A stretch of 64,000 nt of DNA from Leptospira fainei serovar Hurstbridge str. BUT 6. GTDB lineage: Bacteria > Spirochaetota > Leptospiria > Leptospirales > Leptospiraceae. Of the stretch, positions 36,768-46,633 are shown piece after piece. A program made the position numbers and the translations under genes. The number at the start of each line of letters is the position of its first letter. The first letter of the stretch is position 1. The DNA lies in NCBI RefSeq assembly GCF_000306235.2, contig NZ_AKWZ02000001.1, forward strand, positions 283,497 through 347,496, read 5' to 3'. The notes under the pieces are model-generated. The model did no database searches and was not told where the DNA came from. It worked only from the letters and a program-made list of their open reading frames with translations.

Positions 36768-38111
36768 ATGGGATACAGTAATATCGCGCGAAAATATTGC
36801 TTACCGATAGCGATTGCCGGCGTTCATGCTATATTACAGTTTCTAGATTTTCCGATATTAAGGATAGACGGTTATTGGCAGCTACCTTCTAAGGAATGCT
36901 GGTACAACCATCCTTTTCAGGCTCTCATTACTCTGAACGGAACGAGTCCTGCCTTAGCCCTCTTCCATTCCGCTTTCGCACATTTAGGGAAGGGCAATCC
37001 TTACCCTTTGTATGCGGTCTTCCTACCGATTCTGCATGCGATCAGTTGCCACCTTTTTCTATCGGTTCTTTCCAGATTGAAAATACGATATCGTAATATT
37101 TGGGCCGCTCTCTTTTTTATTAACCCTCTTGCGTTCGCCTATTTTCGGTATCCGTTTTATTCCACCTATTTATTCTTTCTCTCGTTAGTTTTATTATATT
37201 CTCTATTTGTAGTCAGAGATAAAAACAGAAAGTTATTGTACGTTTCGATCACGATCGCGGCCGCCGCGACCATCCGACCTTCCTGGCATCTAGGTCTTGC
37301 GATTTTCTGGATTGGATGGTTAACTTGGCATGAACGTAAAAAGCTGTCACGCGCCTCGGTAATTACGGCTTTCTTAATACTCCTATTACCGTTCGGATTA
37401 TATCTAAAAAATTTTCTTCTTTTCGACTCGTTTTCGGCTTCTTCTTGGCTGGGAATGAATCTCGCCCGATCTCGATTGATAACTTTAGATTCTAACGAAC
37501 GCAAAAATCTGGCTCCATTCCAGCTCCCGACCACTCTATATCGAGGAATTTATTCCGAAAACGATCCGCTTGTCTCCCGTTATTCTGACAAGATCTGCCT
37601 AAATGAAGACGACTATCATAATATCCGGTTTATCGAAGTTTCGCGCAAATATCTGTCCAAGGTCAAGGAAGCCACAAATGTTCAGCAATCTCTCAAATTA
37701 CTAAAATTCGGTATTAAAGTTTATTTAAGTAGCCCTTCGAATTATCCGTTCCTATTACCGCAATTCGCCGCGATACCGGAATTCTTGCGGAAATATCCTG
37801 GATTGGATTGGTTTGCTTCCGTTTCGATCGGTTCCTTCGATAAAAACTTATATAGAATCGTATATCCGATCTCGCTATTATTACTCCTGCTCCGCTTCCC
37901 ATCCCTTTCCTACAAAATCCGAATTATCGTCCTCCATACCGTATCAATGACTATTTTGTATTCGTTTATCGATCCGTTTGAAGCGAATCGCATGAGATTC
38001 GAATTGGAGCCTTTTTGGTATCTTTGCGTTTTATTCTCCTTTATCCGAGCCAAAACTTACGTCGATCGAGGAATCAAAATGATTCGATCGAAGGTATCCC
38101 GCGAAAATTAA
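36768..38111 (+). CDS. Polytopic membrane protein, GT-C glycosyltransferase-like
   Basis: A 447-residue protein with about ten hydrophobic segments. The first extracytoplasmic loop holds LRIDGYWQLPSKECW, with an acidic residue just after TM1. This is where GT-C transferases that use lipid-linked sugars keep their catalytic acid. A second loop contains FRYPFYSTYLF, and ATIRPSWHLG ends an internal helix. The long loop at about 230-320 is the only soluble part. No sugar-transfer genes are nearby. The assignment is a fold-level guess; a transporter or polymerase is also possible. Confidence 0.5.
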   Translation: MGYSNIARKYCLPIAIAGVHAILQFLDFPILRIDGYWQLPSKECWYNHPFQALITLNGTSPALALFHSAFAHLGKGNPYPLYAVFLPILHAISCHLFLSVLSRLKIRYRNIWAALFFINPLAFAYFRYPFYSTYLFFLSLVLLYSLFVVRDKNRKLLYVSITIAAAATIRPSWHLGLAIFWIGWLTWHERKKLSRASVITAFLILLLPFGLYLKNFLLFDSFSASSWLGMNLARSRLITLDSNERKNLAPFQLPTTLYRGIYSENDPLVSRYSDKICLNEDDYHNIRFIEVSRKYLSKVKEATNVQQSLKLLKFGIKVYLSSPSNYPFLLPQFAAIPEFLRKYPGLDWFASVSIGSFDKNLYRIVYPISLLLLLLRFPSLSYKIRIIVLHTVSMTILYSFIDPFEANRMRFELEPFWYLCVLFSFIRAKTYVDRGIKMIRSKVSREN

Positions 38112-38213
38112 TCACCAACGTGTTCGGATTTTTTCCGGATGCGTATTTTTATCCTTGCGAACATAGGCAATTTTTCTAGAATCCTCGATTGCATTTACGC
38201 ATAGGAGTACGGG

Positions 38214-38528
38214 ATGAAAGTCAAACCGCATCAACTCATCGAATCTCCCGAGTTCAAAAAATTAGTCAGAACACGCTGGACCGTCAGCTTTATCCTACTT
38301 TCCATTCTTTTTATAAATTATTACGGCTTCATTTTAACGATTGCATTCAAGAAAGAATGGCTGACTGAACGCCTCGGGCAGTTTGCTAATTACGGATTGA
38401 TGGCAGGCGCCTTAGTCATAATCGTTTCCTGGCTTTTAACGATCGTTTATGTTTATTGGGCAAATACTTCCTACGATAAAGATACGGAGCATCTAAAAAG
38501 CAAATTAGAAAAAGGAAGTGAGATCTAA
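38214..38528 (+). CDS. DUF485 membrane protein, symporter partner
   Basis: A 104-residue protein with two transmembrane helices separated by a short loop, matching DUF485 (YjcH type): SPEFKKLVRTRWTVSFILL at the start and a charged C-terminal tail. DUF485 genes usually precede a sodium:solute symporter of the ActP type, as here. An AGGAG site lies about 7 bases before the ATG. Stop and next start share a base (TAATG), so the two are translated together. Confidence 0.85.
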   Translation: MKVKPHQLIESPEFKKLVRTRWTVSFILLSILFINYYGFILTIAFKKEWLTERLGQFANYGLMAGALVIIVSWLLTIVYVYWANTSYDKDTEHLKSKLEKGSEI

Positions 38529-40066
38529 TGGAATCGTCTTTAGGACAACCCAACTTCGTCTCCGTTTTATTTTTCGTCATATTTGTTCTCTTAACGTTAG
38601 GAATCACCTACTGGGCGGCAAAGAAAACCAAGACATCCAGCGAATTTTACGCCGCTGGAAGAAACATCACGGGATTCCAAAACGGTTTAGCGTTATCCGG
38701 TGATTATATGTCCGCGGCTTCGTTTTTAGGAATTTCCGGCATGGTTGCATTAAAAGGATATGATGGAATCATCTACGCGGTCGGATGGTTGGTCGGATGG
38801 CCCGCTTTAATGTTTTTAATCGCCGAGCCGCTTCGTAACCTAGGCAAATACACCTTTGCGGACGTTCTCGCATTTAGATTGCATCAAAAGCCGATACGAA
38901 TCGCAGCATCGATCGGGGGAATTCTAGTAACTCTTACTTATTCGATCGCTCAGATCGTCGGTTCGGGGAAGCTAATCAACCTAATGTTCGGGATTTCCTA
39001 CGAAGCGGCCGTCGTTTTAGTCGGCGGAGTCATGCTTTTATACGTTCTCTTCGGAGGAATGATTGCAACTACCTGGGTTCAGATCGTCAAAGCGGCTCTA
39101 CTTTTGTTCGGAGTCACGCTTTTGGCAATTCTCGCGATGGCCAAATTTAATTTCGATCTTTCGAATTTATACGGGGAAGTCGAGCGCCAATACGGAAGGT
39201 CCGCGTTAGAACCGGGAGGATTAGTCTCCAATCCCTTAGACGCTATCTCTCTGGGGCTGGCTCTTATGTTTGGATTATTAGGACTTCCTCATATTCTAAT
39301 GCGCTTTTATACCGTTCCTCACGCGAAAGAGGCCAGAAAATCCGTAGCCTACGCGACGACATTCATAGGATATTTTTATATTATTATTCCGATCGTCGGA
39401 TTTGCCGCAGCCGTGCTGATCGGAAGAAATCAAATAGCGTCCATCGATAAAGGCGGAAATATGGCGGCGGCATTGCTTGCCGAATTATTAGGAGGAACTC
39501 CCTTTTTAGGCTTTATTGCGGCAGTCGCGTTTGCGACAATCTTAGCCGTAGTGGCAGGATTGACGTTGGCCGCGGCGTCTACGATTTCCCACGACCTGCA
39601 TTTTAACGTTTTCAAAGACGGAAAGGCGAGCGAACAGGAGCAGGTACGCGTTGCAAGACGAGCCACGGTGGCCTTCGGCATTTTGGGAATCCTTTTCGGA
39701 ATTTTATTCAAGGATCAGAACGTCGCTTTCATGGTCGGTCTCGCATTTGCAATCGCGGCAAGCGGGAATTTCCCTGCGCTTTTCCTATCCATTTTATGGC
39801 GGAACTTCAGCACAGCCGGAGGTGTCGCTTCCATATTAGTAGGTTCCATTTCGGCAACAGCCTTGATCATTCTTAGCCCGACTATTTGGGTGGACATCTT
39901 CGGTTTTGGAACGGCGCTTTTTCCCTATAAGAATCCTGCGATCTTTTCCATGACTCTTTCGTTTTTAGCCGCGATCGTTTTTTCGAAATTTTTCCCGGAA
40001 GAACGTGCTCAGAAATTATATGAATCTGAGAAAGTAAGGGTTTATCTAGGAGTCGGCGCCGAGTAA
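38528..40066 (+). CDS. Sodium:solute symporter, ActP (acetate permease) type
   Basis: An inner-membrane SSS-family transporter of 512 residues and about 13 helices. The N-terminus has the family signature TYWAAKKTKTSSEFYAAGRN, then SGDYMSAASFLGISGMVALK with the sodium-site region, and GLPHILMRFYTVPHAKEARK in the middle, a stretch typical of cation/acetate symporters. Together with the DUF485 gene just upstream this looks like a monocarboxylate (acetate-like) uptake system. The exact substrate cannot be told. Confidence 0.88.
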   Translation: MESSLGQPNFVSVLFFVIFVLLTLGITYWAAKKTKTSSEFYAAGRNITGFQNGLALSGDYMSAASFLGISGMVALKGYDGIIYAVGWLVGWPALMFLIAEPLRNLGKYTFADVLAFRLHQKPIRIAASIGGILVTLTYSIAQIVGSGKLINLMFGISYEAAVVLVGGVMLLYVLFGGMIATTWVQIVKAALLLFGVTLLAILAMAKFNFDLSNLYGEVERQYGRSALEPGGLVSNPLDAISLGLALMFGLLGLPHILMRFYTVPHAKEARKSVAYATTFIGYFYIIIPIVGFAAAVLIGRNQIASIDKGGNMAAALLAELLGGTPFLGFIAAVAFATILAVVAGLTLAAASTISHDLHFNVFKDGKASEQEQVRVARRATVAFGILGILFGILFKDQNVAFMVGLAFAIAASGNFPALFLSILWRNFSTAGGVASILVGSISATALIILSPTIWVDIFGFGTALFPYKNPAIFSMTLSFLAAIVFSKFFPEERAQKLYESEKVRVYLGVGAE

Positions 40067-40108
40067 GTCTGAGCGCCGATAAAAAGCTAAGACTTCTCGC
40101 AAGAAGGG

Positions 40109-40145
40109 TTAACGATCCGAATGCAAATGCTTTTCGGATCGTTAA
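40109..40145. terminator. Strong 13-bp inverted repeat between convergent genes
   Basis: TTAACGATCCGAA (40109-40121) and TTCGGATCGTTAA (40133-40145) are perfect complements with an 11-base loop. The repeat sits between the symporter stop at 40066 and the convergent AI-2E transporter, and its right arm includes that gene's stop codon. It lacks a T tract on either strand. A bidirectional terminator or mRNA-end stabiliser is the simplest reading. Confidence 0.6.
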
Positions 40146-41236
40146 AGCAGATTATGATCTTTCATCGACCGATATAATGTCGCGATCGTCACTTTCAAGA
40201 TTGCGGCCAGCGGGACTGCCACGAGCATTCCTGCGATCCCCAATAAAGTTCCTCCGACCGTAACGGCTCCGACGACAACGATCGGATGCAAAGAAACTGC
40301 GTCAGAAATGATGACAGGTTGGACAAAAAAATTATCGACCGCCTGCGCGATAACTATAACAATTAGAATAGCGCCCATCAGTTCGTACATCCCCATACCG
40401 TCAGTGATACCTTTTGCATAAAAGATCGCTGAACCTTGTGTTAGAGTCATAAACAAAGGAGGAACCGCACCGATAATAGGTCCTAAGTAGGGTATCGAAT
40501 TCGCGATCCCTACAAAGAGCGCAAATATATAAAAATATCTAAGTCCGATAACCGAAAAGCCGATCATAGCAACGACGGTAATTATAGCACTCTGAATCAC
40601 CAAACTACGTAAATAATTCGTGATTTGTTCGTTGATATTAGCCGCGATCATGATCGTCATTTCAAAGTAACGATTCGGAACTAAGCTTACGATATTCTTA
40701 TAGACTCCGTTGCCGTTCAATAGAAACAGGAACGCAAACAAAGGTGTAACTACCAAGTATCCGATCAATGTAGGAATAATGGAAACTAAGCCCGCCACTT
40801 CCCCTTGCACTATATCCGCGACTTTCTGAACGAGTTCTTCCGGACGGAGCGTCTCTTCCCATCCTGCCGGGAAATCATTGAATTGGATTTTAAAACCTAC
40901 GACCAAATATTTGAATTTGGCATCTTCCATATCCTGTCTCCAATTCTTCATTAAAGGTTCCAAGGTGGAAACGATAGGCGAGGCTACTTCCGTCGCGATC
41001 CAGTAAATCGGAATGCAAACTAAAATCATCAATCCTGCGACGGATAAAATGCGAGGAACTCCAAGACTTTCGAAATAGTTAATACTTCCGTTAAAAATAT
41101 AGAATAGAATCAGGGATAAAGCTATCGGGACGATTAGTAGCTTCAGCCCGAGGATAAAAAATGCGATCGCCGCTCCTACTAGTAGGAAGAAAATGATGCG
41201 AATTACATATGTAGATAACGGCCTGGATTCAGACAT
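40142..41236 (-). CDS. AI-2E family (PerM-like) transporter
   Basis: A polytopic membrane protein of 364 residues from the ATG at 41236, which overlaps the preceding stop (ATGTCTGA). About eight helices are visible with the family pattern: paired N-terminal helices, a soluble domain at about 70-150, then IQSAIITVVAMIGFSVIGLR, GIANSIPYLGPIIGAVPP near residue 245, and a C-terminal VGGTLLGIAGMLVAVPLAAI. The family includes TqsA and sodium/proton antiporters, so the name does not prove AI-2 export. It is the last gene of a five-gene minus-strand operon. Confidence 0.85.
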   Translation of the reverse strand: MSESRPLSTYVIRIIFFLLVGAAIAFFILGLKLLIVPIALSLILFYIFNGSINYFESLGVPRILSVAGLMILVCIPIYWIATEVASPIVSTLEPLMKNWRQDMEDAKFKYLVVGFKIQFNDFPAGWEETLRPEELVQKVADIVQGEVAGLVSIIPTLIGYLVVTPLFAFLFLLNGNGVYKNIVSLVPNRYFEMTIMIAANINEQITNYLRSLVIQSAIITVVAMIGFSVIGLRYFYIFALFVGIANSIPYLGPIIGAVPPLFMTLTQGSAIFYAKGITDGMGMYELMGAILIVIVIAQAVDNFFVQPVIISDAVSLHPIVVVGAVTVGGTLLGIAGMLVAVPLAAILKVTIATLYRSMKDHNLL

Positions 41237-41756
41237 TCTTCTGCTTGCCTTTATAATAAGCTTTTTCAAGAAGCTGGTTGGTTTTCTGAAGACGTTCTAC
41301 GATTACCCCGGTAAGACTTAGCAGAATCTCGATACCGATTTTAGGTTTGGTTTCGATGATTTCCTTTAAATCGGGTTGAAAAAAACCGAGTAAAGTGGAA
41401 GGCTCAGATGCGATTGCAGTCGCAGTCCGCCGTTCTTCCGAAAAAAGGGATAGCTCGCCGAAAAAGGAATGTTGGTCCAGGTGAGCCAGGTCCAATTCGA
41501 TTCCGTCTCGAATCGAACGAATCGTTACCTTCCCGTCAAAGATCATGTAAAAACCGGCGCCGGCTTCTCCTTGACGAAAGATCTCCTCTCCTTCCACATA
41601 TTTACGAACATGAACTAAACGTGCGATTTCGTTTAATGTTCGTCGTTTTAATTTTCCAAAAACCGACGTTTCCCGCAGAAAACGGATAATTTCCGGGTTA
41701 GAAGTACCCTTCTTCTTGAATAACTTCTTCCAAATGGGAAGCTGTAGAGGGTTCAA
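41229..41756 (-). CDS. Cyclic-nucleotide-binding domain protein
   Basis: A 175-residue protein, essentially one cNMP-binding domain (residues about 25-140) with short helical ends. Typical stretches are GEEIFRQGEAGAGFYMIFDG and the phosphate-binding cassette FFGELSLFSEERRTATAIA with the conserved Glu and Arg, so ligand binding is plausible. It lacks a DNA-binding domain. The TTG start lies 2 bases after the lspA stop, and the gene overlaps the AI-2E transporter downstream. It may regulate that transporter. Confidence 0.85.
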   Translation of the reverse strand: MNPLQLPIWKKLFKKKGTSNPEIIRFLRETSVFGKLKRRTLNEIARLVHVRKYVEGEEIFRQGEAGAGFYMIFDGKVTIRSIRDGIELDLAHLDQHSFFGELSLFSEERRTATAIASEPSTLLGFFQPDLKEIIETKPKIGIEILLSLTGVIVERLQKTNQLLEKAYYKGKQKNV

Positions 41757-41758
41757 GA

Positions 41759-42316
41759 TTACTTCTTATCCTCCTCGAGTTTCATTGTGAGGATTAAGAG
41801 AACTAAGCCGACACTTACGCAAGAATCCGCGAAGTTAAAGGCGGGCCAACGATCGTAGATCAACCAATTAGGCCAATCAAAGTCTAGGAAATCCACGACT
41901 CCGATAAATTTCCCCGCAAATTGATTTTCGACAAAACCGAATTCGGCCCCGACACCGATCACTTTTACGAAGAATTTATCGATAAAGTTTCCGAATGCTC
42001 CCGACATAACTAGCGCCCAACCTGCCGGATGCCCAAGATCCGGGTTTTTCCAACGATATGCAATCAATACCAGGATGGCGACTGCTGTCATTGCAAGCGA
42101 CGTTCGAGGAAAACCTTGGAAGAATCCCATTACGAAGCCGGTATTGAAGGTTAAAGTTAGCCGGAAAAAATTTCCGAGTATTTCGACCGGATTATGAGGA
42201 TGAAGATAAAGAATAGCGATATATTTTGTAACGAGGTCTATAACAGTTCCCAGAACTACCGATATAAGGAAAAGAGGAGGGTATACTTCTAAGAATTTCT
42301 TTTCGAAAAATTTCAC
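41759..42316 (-). CDS. lspA: Lipoprotein signal peptidase II
   Basis: The aspartic protease that cleaves signal peptides from diacylated prolipoproteins in the inner membrane. The protein has 185 residues and four helices. Catalytic motifs are seen: [11 protein letters not shown] (first Asp) and [11 protein letters not shown] (second Asp). The loop between them (about 110-145) is longer than in E. coli LspA. The GTG start overlaps the stop of the UbiB-like gene. Its presence fits the several lipoproteins predicted in this window. Confidence 0.93.
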   Translation of the reverse strand: MKFFEKKFLEVYPPLFLISVVLGTVIDLVTKYIAILYLHPHNPVEILGNFFRLTLTFNTGFVMGFFQGFPRTSLAMTAVAILVLIAYRWKNPDLGHPAGWALVMSGAFGNFIDKFFVKVIGVGAEFGFVENQFAGKFIGVVDFLDFDWPNWLIYDRWPAFNFADSCVSVGLVLLILTMKLEEDKK

Positions 42317-44016
42317 TGACGGTTCCTTTTTGAGCTGAATTTATTTTTTAGGACCGAGAGAGCAAGGAGGATTCCGAAGAAAATCGAAGTACCGAAGCTA
42401 ATGGTTGCGTACAGTTCCTCTCCTCTATCCATTCTTTCCGTTCCATAATGGATTCCGAATAAAATGATAGCAATAGAGATTGCCTGATGTCCCAAAGAAT
42501 ACATCTTTCGACTATGGGTTTCCAAATCCGGCAATCGATAGGCTTGCTTCCCTCTATTCAGATTCTTTATGGTTTGTAACAATTCGCCCGGAAGAGAGAC
42601 CGCCTGCCCCCAAATCCCCCCTTCCTGCACAAGCGCCTTTTGCCAGTTGTTTTCCCCTTGTAAAACCATGCCTTTAAACGGTTTTTCTCCGTAGTCCAGA
42701 ACGGTTCTATATGGATCCAAAGTCGCGGTTATTCCTACCAATAATCCCAAGACTCTTTCCAACGGGATCAGAGCGACAGGCAACTGTACCATTCTAAGCA
42801 AATCTCGCAGGCTGGAGTTGATCTCTTTTAAAAATTTCAAATCCTCGGGCGTATGAATTTGTTCGAATTTGATATTGCGAAAGGAATCGGTATCCGTCAG
42901 GAAACGAGAAAGTTTTTCCAGAGAATATCGGACGACTTCCTCTACCTTATCTCTGTCCGCCTTGCGGGAAAGTAAACCGAGTTCGTCCAGACCCTCTACG
43001 ACACCTCCGTAGTCTTTCGACATTGCGCATAAAAATATCTTACGCAATACCAATGCCTGGCTCGGCGGGATCTCCCCCACGGCTCCGAAATCGATAAAAC
43101 AGAGTTTTTCTTCGGGAGTATAAATCATATTTCCCGGATGAGGATCCGCGTGATAAAACCGATATTCGAATACCATTAGAATGTAAGCGCGAATCAGTAG
43201 ATCGACCGGTCTGGATTTTGCCTGTCCTTTTTTCAACGCGGCCGCTTGAGTGATTCTTACTCCGTCTATGTACCGGGTAGTAAGGACGCTTTTGCCGCTC
43301 CATTCTTTATGAATTTTAGGAAACACATAGTCGGGCTCTTCGGCGAAATAACGCGCCATGCGTTCCATCGATTCCGCTTCCAAGCGTAAATCCGTTTCAC
43401 GACCGACTAATTTTGCGATTTCCTTATGAACGATTCTGTAATCGAAGGTAACGAGTAGACGATTGATTCTCTTTAAGAATGTGCGAATCGCTTTTAGGTC
43501 CTTAACAATAATCTCTTCGATGCCCGGATATAGAATCTTAATCGCAACTTTCTCTCCCTTAAAGCTTGCCGAATGTACTTGTGCTATGGAGGCCGAAGCG
43601 AGAGGTATCTCGGAAATATCGGGGAAAATCTCCACGATATCTTTTCCGAATTCTTTCCGAAATCTTTCCTTAATCTCCGAGAACGGATGAGGAGGGACTC
43701 TATCCTGCAAGTCTTGCAGAGGGTCGGTAAAACTTTCCGGAAAGAGATGCGAAAGGCTTGCGAGATACTGACCGAGTTTAACGTAAACTCCACCCATTCG
43801 CAAAAAGAATTCCCGGCACTCTCGCCCTAAATTCTGAAAGAACTCCGTTTCCTTTTCCTCATTCCGATAGGAGGGTAGAAAAAGCCTCGCGAATTTATAA
43901 TACCAAAGAAGACTGAAAATTTTCTTCCAAAGAAACCAGCTACCTCTGTAATATCTGCCGCTCGCCGAATATTTTGGAAGATTGTTTCCGTTCTTAGTGG
44001 AGGAAGAATTAGACAT
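42313..44016 (-). CDS. ABC1/UbiB-family (AarF) atypical kinase
   Basis: A 567-residue membrane-anchored protein of the ABC1/ADCK/UbiB family. The N-terminal KxGQ motif is present as [18 protein letters not shown], the ATP-site lysine in [10 protein letters not shown], the catalytic region as [11 protein letters not shown], and the metal-binding [10 protein letters not shown]. Two C-terminal hydrophobic helices (about 510-560) anchor it. Relatives support quinone biosynthesis or lipid handling. As Leptospira-type cells use menaquinone, the exact partner here is uncertain. It overlaps lspA and lies 5 bases after the oxidoreductase gene. Confidence 0.88.
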   Translation of the reverse strand: MSNSSSTKNGNNLPKYSASGRYYRGSWFLWKKIFSLLWYYKFARLFLPSYRNEEKETEFFQNLGRECREFFLRMGGVYVKLGQYLASLSHLFPESFTDPLQDLQDRVPPHPFSEIKERFRKEFGKDIVEIFPDISEIPLASASIAQVHSASFKGEKVAIKILYPGIEEIIVKDLKAIRTFLKRINRLLVTFDYRIVHKEIAKLVGRETDLRLEAESMERMARYFAEEPDYVFPKIHKEWSGKSVLTTRYIDGVRITQAAALKKGQAKSRPVDLLIRAYILMVFEYRFYHADPHPGNMIYTPEEKLCFIDFGAVGEIPPSQALVLRKIFLCAMSKDYGGVVEGLDELGLLSRKADRDKVEEVVRYSLEKLSRFLTDTDSFRNIKFEQIHTPEDLKFLKEINSSLRDLLRMVQLPVALIPLERVLGLLVGITATLDPYRTVLDYGEKPFKGMVLQGENNWQKALVQEGGIWGQAVSLPGELLQTIKNLNRGKQAYRLPDLETHSRKMYSLGHQAISIAIILFGIHYGTERMDRGEELYATISFGTSIFFGILLALSVLKNKFSSKRNRQ

Positions 44017-44021
44017 AGATC

Positions 44022-45077
44022 CTATTCAGGTTCCGATACCATCCGGACATCCGCCTTCGTCTTGATCCGATCTAGGAGTTCCATAATTCCCAAATTCTCT
44101 CGGATATCTCCGGTTATACGATCCGATTTATTCGCAAGAACGGATCGGATTTCCGCGTAGAGATTTTCAAAGGGATTCGGTCCGATGGAAGATTTTTCCG
44201 GAAACGAGACTTCCGTCAAACTATTAAATCCTTTGTATTTACGGGAAGCTTTGGATTCGAAGAGACTAAAACCGTCGTTTGAGAGAATCATTCGAGCGCA
44301 ATCCGTCATAATATCCATTTCAAACTGAAAATAGTTACGACTTCCTCCGGCTTCTAAGAATACGATCGGCCCGGAATCATATTCCAAAAAGGCAACCGCT
44401 CTATCTTCGACGGAAACTCCGTTTCGTTTTCGTAAACTAGAGCGAACCCGATCCGGTTTTCCCAATAACCAGTAAATTAAATCTATCGCATGCGTTCCGT
44501 CATGAAACAAAGGTCCGGTTCTGTCATGAAATGCTCGTCCAGGGTTGGCGGCGGATGTTAAAACGGAAGCCCGAATGGTCCGTATCGTACCGTATTTACC
44601 CGATTCCAAGACGGACTTTGCCCAAGAATATTTCGGATGATATCGTCTCTCGTGGTTTACCCAGATTCTGACTTCGTTTTTCCTTGCCAATTTTTCGAGA
44701 GATTTTGCCTGAAGAAACGTTTCGCAAACGGGCTTCTCCACCAGCAGGTTTTTACTTCCGAATCGGATTGCGGAACAAGCATCGAGATAATGCGATTCAG
44801 TAGGAGTCGCAATTATAGTAAGATCCGGAATATTTCGAATCTTTGCGAACGAATCTAAATCGGAAAAAATACGATCCGTCGGAAACTTCCATTGCTTGCG
44901 AAACAATTCCCGCTTTTCCCGGTTAAGATCCAAGGCGCCGATAATTTCAAAATTCTTTTTGCCCCAAGCAGAAAGTAGGACGCCGGCGTGAGTGCAGGGT
45001 TTTTGCCGAAGGGGATCTTTCTCTAAGATGCCGGCAATTCTTCCCAACCCTACGATCAATGTCTTTGTCTTTCGCAT
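44022..45077 (-). CDS. Gfo/Idh/MocA-family oxidoreductase
   Basis: An NAD(P)-dependent sugar-type dehydrogenase of 351 residues from the ATG at 45077; a TTG 17 codons earlier is open but gives a basic extension before the Rossmann strand. The nucleotide site is TLIVGLGRIAG at the start, and the family lysine is in LLVEKPVCETF. The substrate region carries FHDGTHAIDLIYWLLG (Gfo/Idh/MocA histidine). It is the first gene of the lspA operon and is divergent from murF. The substrate is unknown. Confidence 0.85.
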   Translation of the reverse strand: MRKTKTLIVGLGRIAGILEKDPLRQKPCTHAGVLLSAWGKKNFEIIGALDLNREKRELFRKQWKFPTDRIFSDLDSFAKIRNIPDLTIIATPTESHYLDACSAIRFGSKNLLVEKPVCETFLQAKSLEKLARKNEVRIWVNHERRYHPKYSWAKSVLESGKYGTIRTIRASVLTSAANPGRAFHDRTGPLFHDGTHAIDLIYWLLGKPDRVRSSLRKRNGVSVEDRAVAFLEYDSGPIVFLEAGGSRNYFQFEMDIMTDCARMILSNDGFSLFESKASRKYKGFNSLTEVSFPEKSSIGPNPFENLYAEIRSVLANKSDRITGDIRENLGIMELLDRIKTKADVRMVSEPE

Positions 45078-45172
45078 CGAAAATACTGAATGTGGTTTTC
45101 TCCGCTTTCGCAAGACGATTTTTTCCAAAAATCGACTACCGTCCGTAATGGGGATCTTGAATTCTGGTGCCT

Positions 45173-46585
45173 ATGCGATCCGATTTCAAATACGATCCGG
45201 AAACCGTTCGACGAGTTCTTTCTTCCCCATCCAAGTTTTCCTTTGCACAGGAATCCGAGATTCTATCCGTCACCACGTCCTCGGGAATGTGCGAAGCCGG
45301 CTCGCTATTCGTGCCTCTCCGAGGAAATCGTGACGGCCATGATTTCATCCCGGACGCTCTTTCCAAGGGAGCTATTCACTTTCTTTGCGAATACGAGCAT
45401 ACGATCCTGGAAAAACTTTCGGAGGCGGACAAAGAGAAAGCCATATTCGTTAAGGACACATTGATCGGGTTGGGCAAATTGGCCGCCTTTCATCGATCCA
45501 GATTTAAGCCGATCGTAATTGCGGTAACTGGTTCCAGCGGTAAAACGACTACGAAGGAAATCTTAGGTTCCTGCCTGGCTCCTTTGGAAGAGTCTCTAGT
45601 CGTAACCGAAAAAAATTATAATAACGAAATCGGCGTACCCTTCACCTTATTTCAAATCGGACCCAAGACGCGATATGTAATATGCGAAATGGGAATGAAC
45701 ACGAAGGACGAGATATCCAGATTATCTTCGATGGCAAAACCGCAATTAGCGATTATTACGACTATCGGTACCGCTCATATCGAATTCTTCAGTTCGAGAA
45801 AAGGGATCGCTAAAGCAAAAGCCGAAGTGATGGATGGAATGCCGAAAAGCGGAATCGTTTTTTATCCTGCAACGGGGGAATACAAAAGAATCTTATCTAA
45901 GAAAGCTCGAAAGGCAGGCGTTAAACTGAAATTTGTTTCGTTAACTTCTCGGATCAAAATCTTGGAAACTTTACGAGAGGGCTTTAGACTAGAGATATCC
46001 GATACGATTTTAAACTGGAATCTTCCAGGTTCTAAGTTACTGGAAAATTTATCCCTATGTATCGCGACTTTAGAGGAAATAGGGACACCGGTAGATTGGA
46101 TCATACAAGGAATTCGTAATTTTAGAACGAAAGATAAACGACTCGACCTTCAGGAAGGGACGTATCGCATTCTAAACGACACTTATAATGCCAATCGAGA
46201 ATCTATGCTCTCGTCCTTGGAAGCCTGTTCCCAGCTTTCCGGCGTCGATGGATTCTATGCGATTTTGGGAGATATGAAAGAAGTAGGATCTTATTCCTCC
46301 AAGTTTCATACTGAAATCGGAAAATTCGCAGCCTCTCTTTCCAACTGTAAAGGAATCTTCACTTTCGGTTCCGGTTCTATTTCCACATTCAAAGGATTTC
46401 GGAGCAAGGCGGCTCCTTCCCGAACGGCATTCTCATTCTCAGGAGACGAAGAAGGTCTTCATTCCCTACTCGAATCGGTTAGAAAGAATGTCCCGGAAGG
46501 ATCGTACATATTGGCAAAAGCATCGCGCGGCATGAAGCTTGAGAGAGTCGCAGAAGCATTAAATTCGGTTTCAAAGATTGAGTAA
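45173..46585 (+). CDS. murF: UDP-MurNAc-tripeptide D-Ala-D-Ala ligase MurF
   Basis: MurF adds D-Ala-D-Ala to UDP-MurNAc-tripeptide, the last cytosolic precursor step. About 470 residues; a GTG two codons upstream is an alternative start. The ATP loop is TGSSGKTTTKEIL near residue 123, the central domain has NYNNEIGVPFTLF, and the C-terminal domain has NDTYNANRESMLSSLEA and AILGDMKEVGSYSSKFH. It is not in the dcw cluster but stands on the opposite strand 3 kb away, upstream of purE-purK. Confidence 0.93.
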   Translation: MRSDFKYDPETVRRVLSSPSKFSFAQESEILSVTTSSGMCEAGSLFVPLRGNRDGHDFIPDALSKGAIHFLCEYEHTILEKLSEADKEKAIFVKDTLIGLGKLAAFHRSRFKPIVIAVTGSSGKTTTKEILGSCLAPLEESLVVTEKNYNNEIGVPFTLFQIGPKTRYVICEMGMNTKDEISRLSSMAKPQLAIITTIGTAHIEFFSSRKGIAKAKAEVMDGMPKSGIVFYPATGEYKRILSKKARKAGVKLKFVSLTSRIKILETLREGFRLEISDTILNWNLPGSKLLENLSLCIATLEEIGTPVDWIIQGIRNFRTKDKRLDLQEGTYRILNDTYNANRESMLSSLEACSQLSGVDGFYAILGDMKEVGSYSSKFHTEIGKFAASLSNCKGIFTFGSGSISTFKGFRSKAAPSRTAFSFSGDEEGLHSLLESVRKNVPEGSYILAKASRGMKLERVAEALNSVSKIE

Positions 46586-46633
46586 GATCGTTTCCGGCTT
46601 GCCCCCGTACGGTTTCCGGAGGACCCTGCAAGC

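Noticed and set aside
45077..45128. 17-codon N-terminal extension of the Gfo/Idh/MocA gene
   Set aside because: It begins with TTG and is a run of Arg and Lys before the Rossmann strand; the ATG at 45077 fits the family start.
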